The notes below the pieces were generated by a model, which was not told the DNA's origin, did no database searches, and saw nothing but the letters and a program-made list of their open reading frames with translations. From the NCBI RefSeq assembly GCF_023278565.1, contig NC_064672.1, forward strand, positions 6,758,001 to 6,822,000: 64,000 bases of DNA. The letters run 5' to 3'. A program made the position numbers and the translations under genes. Origin of the DNA: Colletotrichum lupini (lineage: Eukaryota > Ascomycota > Sordariomycetes > Glomerellales > Glomerellaceae). Positions 58,517 through 64,000 of this stretch are shown here, in pieces (position 1 is the first letter of the stretch; every line of letters starts with the position of its first letter).

Positions 58517-61494
58517 GGGTATGCGTTTATAAAGCTTATTAATAATACGAAGTTAATTAATTACCTAACGGAAAATAAGCTTAGAAAACTATACCGGAGA
58601 TTCGGGTACCCGTCGGTTACGAGGCTATATAACCTCTTAAAATAATTAGGTAATAATAATATTAAAATAGGGGCGCTAGAATAGTTAATAAAAGTATATT
58701 ACTAATACTAAATAAATGCGCAGAGCCCACGCAAATTTAAATTTAAATTACGTAATAAGCTTAACTTTAACTAGGAAATCGTCGTTAATATCTTTTACTT
58801 AAATAGTTAGCTAGTACTATATATAATCGACGTAGCTATATCTTTTTAAGTAGGGCAATTCTTCTGGGATCTATAAGTAAAGATAGTATAAGTAGCTTTA
58901 CGAAAAAGCTAGATCGATATATACTAAGGACCGCTAGACGGTATTAAAACCGACGCTAGTACTAGCTTTAAGTTAATAGAATTTAGGGATAATACGACGG
59001 CCTACGGTATATAGCTAAAAGTCGTACCTATTAAAGCGCACTATAGTATTAGAAAAGTAAAGAGGGCATACTAGTAGTTAAAAAGGGCGTTTAGAATTAT
59101 TAAAAAGGAAAATCCGGATTTTACTAATAACGAATACCTCTAAATAGTACTTAAATACTATAACGATACTATAGGGCCTAACGGACTTATATTAACGCTA
59201 TTAGTATTTAGAGTATATTTAAGAACGACCTTAGCCTCGCTACCGTTACTAAGTATAAGCTAACGAGCCTAAGTAATTAAAAAAGTAATACGAGCACTAT
59301 ATAAAATAAGTATAAAAAGGTAAGTTAATAAGGTAATTACTGCGCGCAATAGGCCTAATATAGGGGATAATTTAGATATACTACTAAATTCGGATATACG
59401 AGTATAGTACGAAATTACTTAATAGTAAGCTAGGCTATATAAGTTAATTTTCGTTAACGAGCGCTCTTATATAGTCGCGAGAGATCGTAACTAGCTACTT
59501 AAAGTATTAATTATAGTAATTAGACCGTATTATATAGATCCTAACGAAGTAATTTCTAACTTATAAAAAGAAAAAGAGCTAAGGGAAACTATATAACCCG
59601 CAGCAGAGGCATAGGAAATTATCCTTAATAAAATCGTCGTAGTAGTACTAATAGATAATAAGGAAAAAGAAATTACTAAAAGGGTACTAATACTACTGGC
59701 AAGACGTTATAAAAGACCACGACGGCAAGCCCTAACGCGGTAATTTATTATTAATAACGAGGTAATTAATACTTTTTATATAATAAAAAAGAAAGCCGAT
59801 TTCGAGCTAGCGGTTAAACTACGTAAAGAAGGTATAATTATGACTATTAAAAAGCCGTATAAGGGATCAGATCTTATCGAAGTAAATACTCTTTATAATT
59901 GAGGGGTCTATCGATTTATTATATATAACTTAGAAAAATATATAAACCTCTATATATTTAAATTACGAATAGTTCGTAAGATTAAAAGGAAAGGAATACC
60001 CTAGCTATACGAGAAGTCTAAATATATAATTTAGGGGTATAGTAACGTTAAAAAGGTAACGCTACTTATATAATTGCCTACTATATAGCGCTATAGCTAA
60101 TAATTAATAATAGTACTAATAGTATCGCTACGAAAGAAGGGATACGAGATTTAGAGCCGTAATATTACCTAAGCCTATACTTAATCGGCTATAGGGCTCA
60201 TAAGGAAAATCCTAGCCTATTTACCGAAGGAAATAGCTAGTAAGTACTTAAAAAGCATAATTATTAAAGTGCTTAAGCCACTATATAGGCTCGCAAAATC
60301 GGGCACTTATTAATAAGCTACTTACTACGATTTTTATATTAATTAACTATTAATAGTTACCTCTATATATAACCCGTACTTATTAGTTACGGAGCATAAA
60401 AGCGACTAATTTAGGATCGTTAGAATATAAACCGACGATATATTAAGCCTATTCGATATTAATTTTATAAAAAAAGAGGATAAGGAGCTTTAAAAAGTAG
60501 GCTTTATAGTAAAGCTAAAAGAGGTCCTTATAATAAATACCCCCTTAGTATTTAACGGCGGGATTTTTATAATTAAAAGGGAAACTATTATTTTTTAATA
60601 AAAGGGGTAGGGCGAGAAAATTAACCTCGTTAATCCGAACGTAACTAACGTTAAAAAGTAGTATAAGGCTAAGCTCGTACGAGGGGTATATATTATAAGT
60701 ATTTATTAGCCCGAGGCGACTTTTAATTACGCTAGGGTAGCGTAGGCTATAGATCTAACTAAATAAGACGTCGAGGTACTTAATAAGCGGCTTAAATAGT
60801 AATAGACGAATCTCGATCGAGGTCTCGTTTACTACCCGATTAACCTTATAATTAATAAGCTCTACGTCTTCGTTAATAAGTTATTTACGAATAATAACGA
60901 CCTTACTTCGTAATTAGGGTATATTATTATCCTAGCTAATAAGAGTATAGGCGAGAGCGAATTTACTATATATAGCAATATAATCTATTACTCGTTAACT
61001 AAAAGTAAGCGGGTAATAAGAAGTATATTAGCGTTAGAGGTCTATAGTATAGTTAACGGCGTTAACCTCTCCTATGCGATTTTAATAATACTAAAGAAGA
61101 TTACCGATCGAATTAGCCTTCTACCTATTCTAATAGTTATTTATATAGATTCCTACTCGCTATATAAATGCCTCGTTAAATTAGGAACGATAAAGAAAAA
61201 GAGGCTTATAATTAATATTATAGCCCTTAGGTAATTATACAAAAGGTACGAGATACTCGAGATCCGTTAGATTAATAATAAAAATAACCTCGCAAACGCT
61301 TTTATAAAAGTAGTACTAAATAAGGGATTAGAGTAATTCGTAAGTAATAAAAAAGTTACTATACGAATAAAGGGATGGGTTATACGAAAAGAGTAGAAAA
61401 AAGGGGGAAAAGGAGACGACCTAGTAGACGGGCCCGAGGTCGAATTATACCTCTAACCGCAGTAGTTAAATTAATAAAAAAAAAAGAAAGTTAG

Positions 61495-61696
61495 TATTAG
61501 ATTAGAAGTCTAATTCGACCGCGGCATATAGCCGACTATATAGGGGCTAATTAGGGGCCCTATTTACGATCATTATAGCTAGCCTAACTTATAATTAGAA
61601 CCTCCTTTTTATATTTACGTAGATATTTATATAGTTTAATTAATCTCTTCGTTAACTACGGTTCGAACTAACTACCCTATAATAAGGATACTAATA
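61495..61696 (+). repeat. 3' LTR of copia element A
   Basis: 202 bp, same length as the 5' LTR, followed by GTTAA at 61697-61701. Confidence 0.93.
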
Positions 61697-61701
61697 GTTA
61701 A

Positions 61702-61808
61702 CTATACTTAACGGCCTATACGGTTCTTAATAGCCTATATAGCTCCTTTAAGAGCCGCCCGGCATCTATTTTTAACTATTCTTATAGAATACCGCCCTAG
61801 AGGAGGTA
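61702..61808. other. Unidentified insertion DNA between elements A and B, right part
   Basis: 107 bp between the right target duplication of element A and the point where element B resumes. It is somewhat less AT-rich than its surroundings. Unknown origin. Confidence 0.5.
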
Positions 61809-64000
61809 GGTTAAAGAAGGAAGCTATTTAGAGATTATAAAAAGCACGAGGCTTAGGAGGCTAGAAGTATACGAGATAGCGGAAATTAATAACTAGTAAA
61901 GATCCCGAGACTAATTATTATATCTTTTTATAATAATATAAACGTCTATTGCTATTATTATAAAAAAGAATTACTAAAACCTACCTTTTTATACTAAATA
62001 AAAAGGAGGATCTTAGTAAGTACGATAGCTAGCGATTTAGAAAGGTAGTAGTAATCGCTAAAAATAGTAAAAACGAGAGTAATAATAAGATAGTAAGAAG
62101 AAGCGGGAATCTCTTAGACCCTAATAAATTCGTTAAGTAGTAAAAGTACGGATTTATTATAACTAGCGCGCGGATTAGATATATCTCTATTAAGATTAAA
62201 TACGTTAGTAATTACTAATATAGGTATAAGCTAGAGCACGCCCCTTAGCGAGTTAAGGTAAAAAAGAAGAGAACAAAACCCGATCTTAAATAGAATCCTA
62301 ATCCCTTATAAGTAGGTAAATATTAACCCGGACTATTAGGGGACGTAGATATATAGAATTACGAATTAGCCTAACGGCGAGTAAATTAACGCGGTATTAA
62401 TCTATTTAACTAAGGTTTATAAGAAAAAGGGGCTATAAGGGTAACCCCTATTTTACGAAATCGTAGACGACCTTAGCTACTAACTAGACGAATAGTTTAC
62501 GAGCGCAAGCCTAGGAATCGTAAAAGTAATTAATAGATTCTTTTACGGGCGAGGGGTATTACTAGCGTAATTATAATTACGAGAGCTATATAAAATACTA
62601 ATAATAATAATTATAAAGGAGGAATTCGTATTATAGAATTAGGCATAGGTTAATAGAGCGTATAATCGCTTTAACGAATTTAGAAAAAGGGTAAACGACC
62701 TAGATTTCCTCCTTATAATTACTAACGGAAATCTATCGTCGCAAAAGGATATACCGGGGTAAAATATAGTACTAGAAATACGATAATCGATAATTCTATC
62801 TATTTTAATTTATAACTCGTTACTACTACTAATACGAAATTCGGTACTAATTAGTTAATAAGAAAGGAGGTAAACGACCCGAAGTTACTAATAATACGTA
62901 GCGACGCAGGGTTCGTATATAGATACTAAAAATCTAAGAATAAATACGAGGCAATTTATAAACCTTAAAAAGATCTTTTTAAAAGAGAAATTATACTCTA
63001 GGGGGAAGTATAAGGTCTTATAAAAAACCCTAACGATATTTTATAATTACTATAAAAAAGTCGGAATTAGGGAATACTAGTACTATTCGGTAATTAATAT
63101 TATACTTATAAGTAAAGCCTCTAATTATTACTACGAAGCAGTACGTAATTTCGATTAAAACGACTTTTTTAGTATAATTAACGCAATCTAAAGCCGCTTT
63201 AAGACCTATAATAAGAACCTAGAGCTCCTATCTAAGCTACGAGCAATTTTTTTTATATTTATAGCTAGGATAATAGAGGGTAAATTACGAATAGAGATCC
63301 TCGAAAAGCTTATCGATCGAATCGATAAGCTAGTAAAAACCTAGCTAAATAAGGGGATAAACGAGTAAAGAGTTAGATATCTTTATACTATAGTTTAGTA
63401 TATACTAAAAATAAGAATTACCCTATACTAGGTACCCGAAGATTACGAGACGCTTTACTCGAGGCTAAGATCTAGCTTTAATATTAAAATAAGAATACTA
63501 TACTAAACCTATTTCTAAGCGTACGACGGCCCTTATTAATAATATTAGGTCGATCGAACGTATAATAGGAAGGGAAAAGAGGCTAGATATAGTAATTACT
63601 AATAAGGAGGCCTAGATTCGTTAAATAAGTAGAGATTTAACTTACGGGCAGGGTAATAAAAGAAGTAATATTATATTTATAAAAAGGATAGATATTAGTT
63701 AAGTAATTACTTTAAAAAAGAGCGTACTAAATTATATAAATAGTATAAAAGGTCGAGGGTAGTAAATAATAAAACTAGCCCTCGTTAGTTTAACTAATTC
63801 CTTATTATATATAAGGGCAGATCCGGGGGCACGGAACTTAGTAACGGTAGCTAAAGTAGCGGCCTAAAGTATATACCCCCTATAAGAGATTTAGAAAATA
63901 AAGAAGATCTTACCCCCTATACTAACAAATTAGATTATAACGAAATCGACGATATTAACTACTCTTTTTTTACCCCGTTAGCTTTTAGAAAATATATAAG

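Larger units (their letters stand above)
55181..61696 (+). mobile_element. Complete Ty1/copia LTR retrotransposon (A), RIP-decayed
   Basis: 202-bp LTRs at 55181-55382 and 61495-61696 are flanked by GTTAA on both sides (55176-55180 and 61697-61701). A purine-rich tract (61476-61494) precedes the 3' LTR. Despite stops in all frames, plus-strand remnants appear in copia order. A Gag zinc-knuckle-like region lies near 57560-57620 and a protease/pre-integrase stretch at 58304-58650, including RRFGYPSVTRLYNLLK. RT blocks lie near 60100-60480, with the TDDIL active-site motif near 60430. RNase H lies near 61030-61330, with YIDSYSLYKCLVKLGT and ANAFIKV. RNase H after RT and the integrase-before-RT order define copia rather than gypsy. 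Length 6516 bp. Not capable of coding a full polyprotein. Confidence 0.92.
54445..64000 (+). mobile_element. Outer Ty1/copia element (B), split by a nested insertion, runs off the window
   Basis: A 202-bp LTR (54445-54646) is followed by about 320 bp of leader (54647-54967) matching the leader of the inner element (55383-55704). Homology then stops. It resumes at about 61809 with the sequence that follows that same point in the inner element, and continues to the window end. The simplest reading is one copia copy interrupted at about 54967/61809 by roughly 6.84 kb. The interrupting DNA holds element A plus about 320 bp of unidentified sequence (54968-55180 and 61702-61808). The 3' part of the element is outside the window. 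RIP has filled every frame with stops; the 5' LTR is the least mutated of the three LTR copies. Confidence 0.8.

Noticed and set aside
1..64000. CRISPR arrays, bacterial operons or prokaryotic regulatory elements
   Set aside because: Spliceosomal introns, fungal protein families and RIP show a eukaryotic nuclear genome. No regularly spaced repeat array is present.

Overview
The window looks like a piece of a filamentous ascomycete (Pezizomycotina) genome, possibly a Sordariomycete. Protein genes carry short GT-AG introns of about 50-80 nt. The products are typical of such fungi: two Zn2Cys6 regulators, GH71 and GH105 glycoside hydrolases, a DHA1-type MFS transporter and a DOCK-family exchange factor. 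Long AT-rich blocks almost lack CpA/TpG but keep CpG, which is the footprint of repeat-induced point mutation (RIP). The exact genus cannot be read from the sequence.

Layout. 1-3118 is a small metabolic group: a partial D-2-hydroxyacid dehydrogenase, an Asp/Glu-type racemase and a class II aldolase/adducin-family protein. 3660-6801 is a RIP-decayed LTR retroelement with matched 177-bp LTRs and a CCTAA target duplication. 7104-8633 is one intact gene (2-oxoadipate dioxygenase/decarboxylase family) in a short normal-composition island. About 8.8-13.1 kb is a second RIP block containing a decayed Mutator-like DNA transposon with 57-bp inverted repeats. 13228-15832 is a Zn2Cys6 regulator broken by one in-frame TAG. 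Then come an intron-containing tRNA-Met, a GH71 gene and a 2075-residue DOCK gene. 25.9-28.5 kb is gene-free upstream sequence. 28.5-33.25 kb is a third RIP block. 33.25-39.07 kb has normal composition but no gene I can support. 39072-39819 is a 748-bp non-autonomous inverted-repeat element with an 8-bp target duplication.

40.7-54.1 kb is the second gene-rich stretch: a PAP2-superfamily membrane enzyme, GH105, an MFS transporter with a one-base frameshift, a divergent Zn2Cys6 regulator sharing its promoter, and a molybdenum-cofactor-sulfurase-like class V aminotransferase. 54.4 kb to the end is a nest of RIP-decayed Ty1/copia elements. One complete element (55181-61696, GTTAA duplication) sits inside another whose two halves flank it.

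Two local gene groupings may be functional: the racemase/dehydrogenase/aldolase set, and GH105-MFS-regulator. The promoter between MFS and regulator carries a 16-bp palindrome made of CGG/CCG triplets, the kind of site Zn2Cys6 proteins bind. Both broken genes may be recent losses or sequence errors. The regulator's stop is a CpA-to-TpA change beside a RIP block, so RIP leakage is a reasonable explanation. I found no gene set that looks like a clearly new biological system. The strongest structural findings are the transposon architectures and the RIP patterns at their edges.
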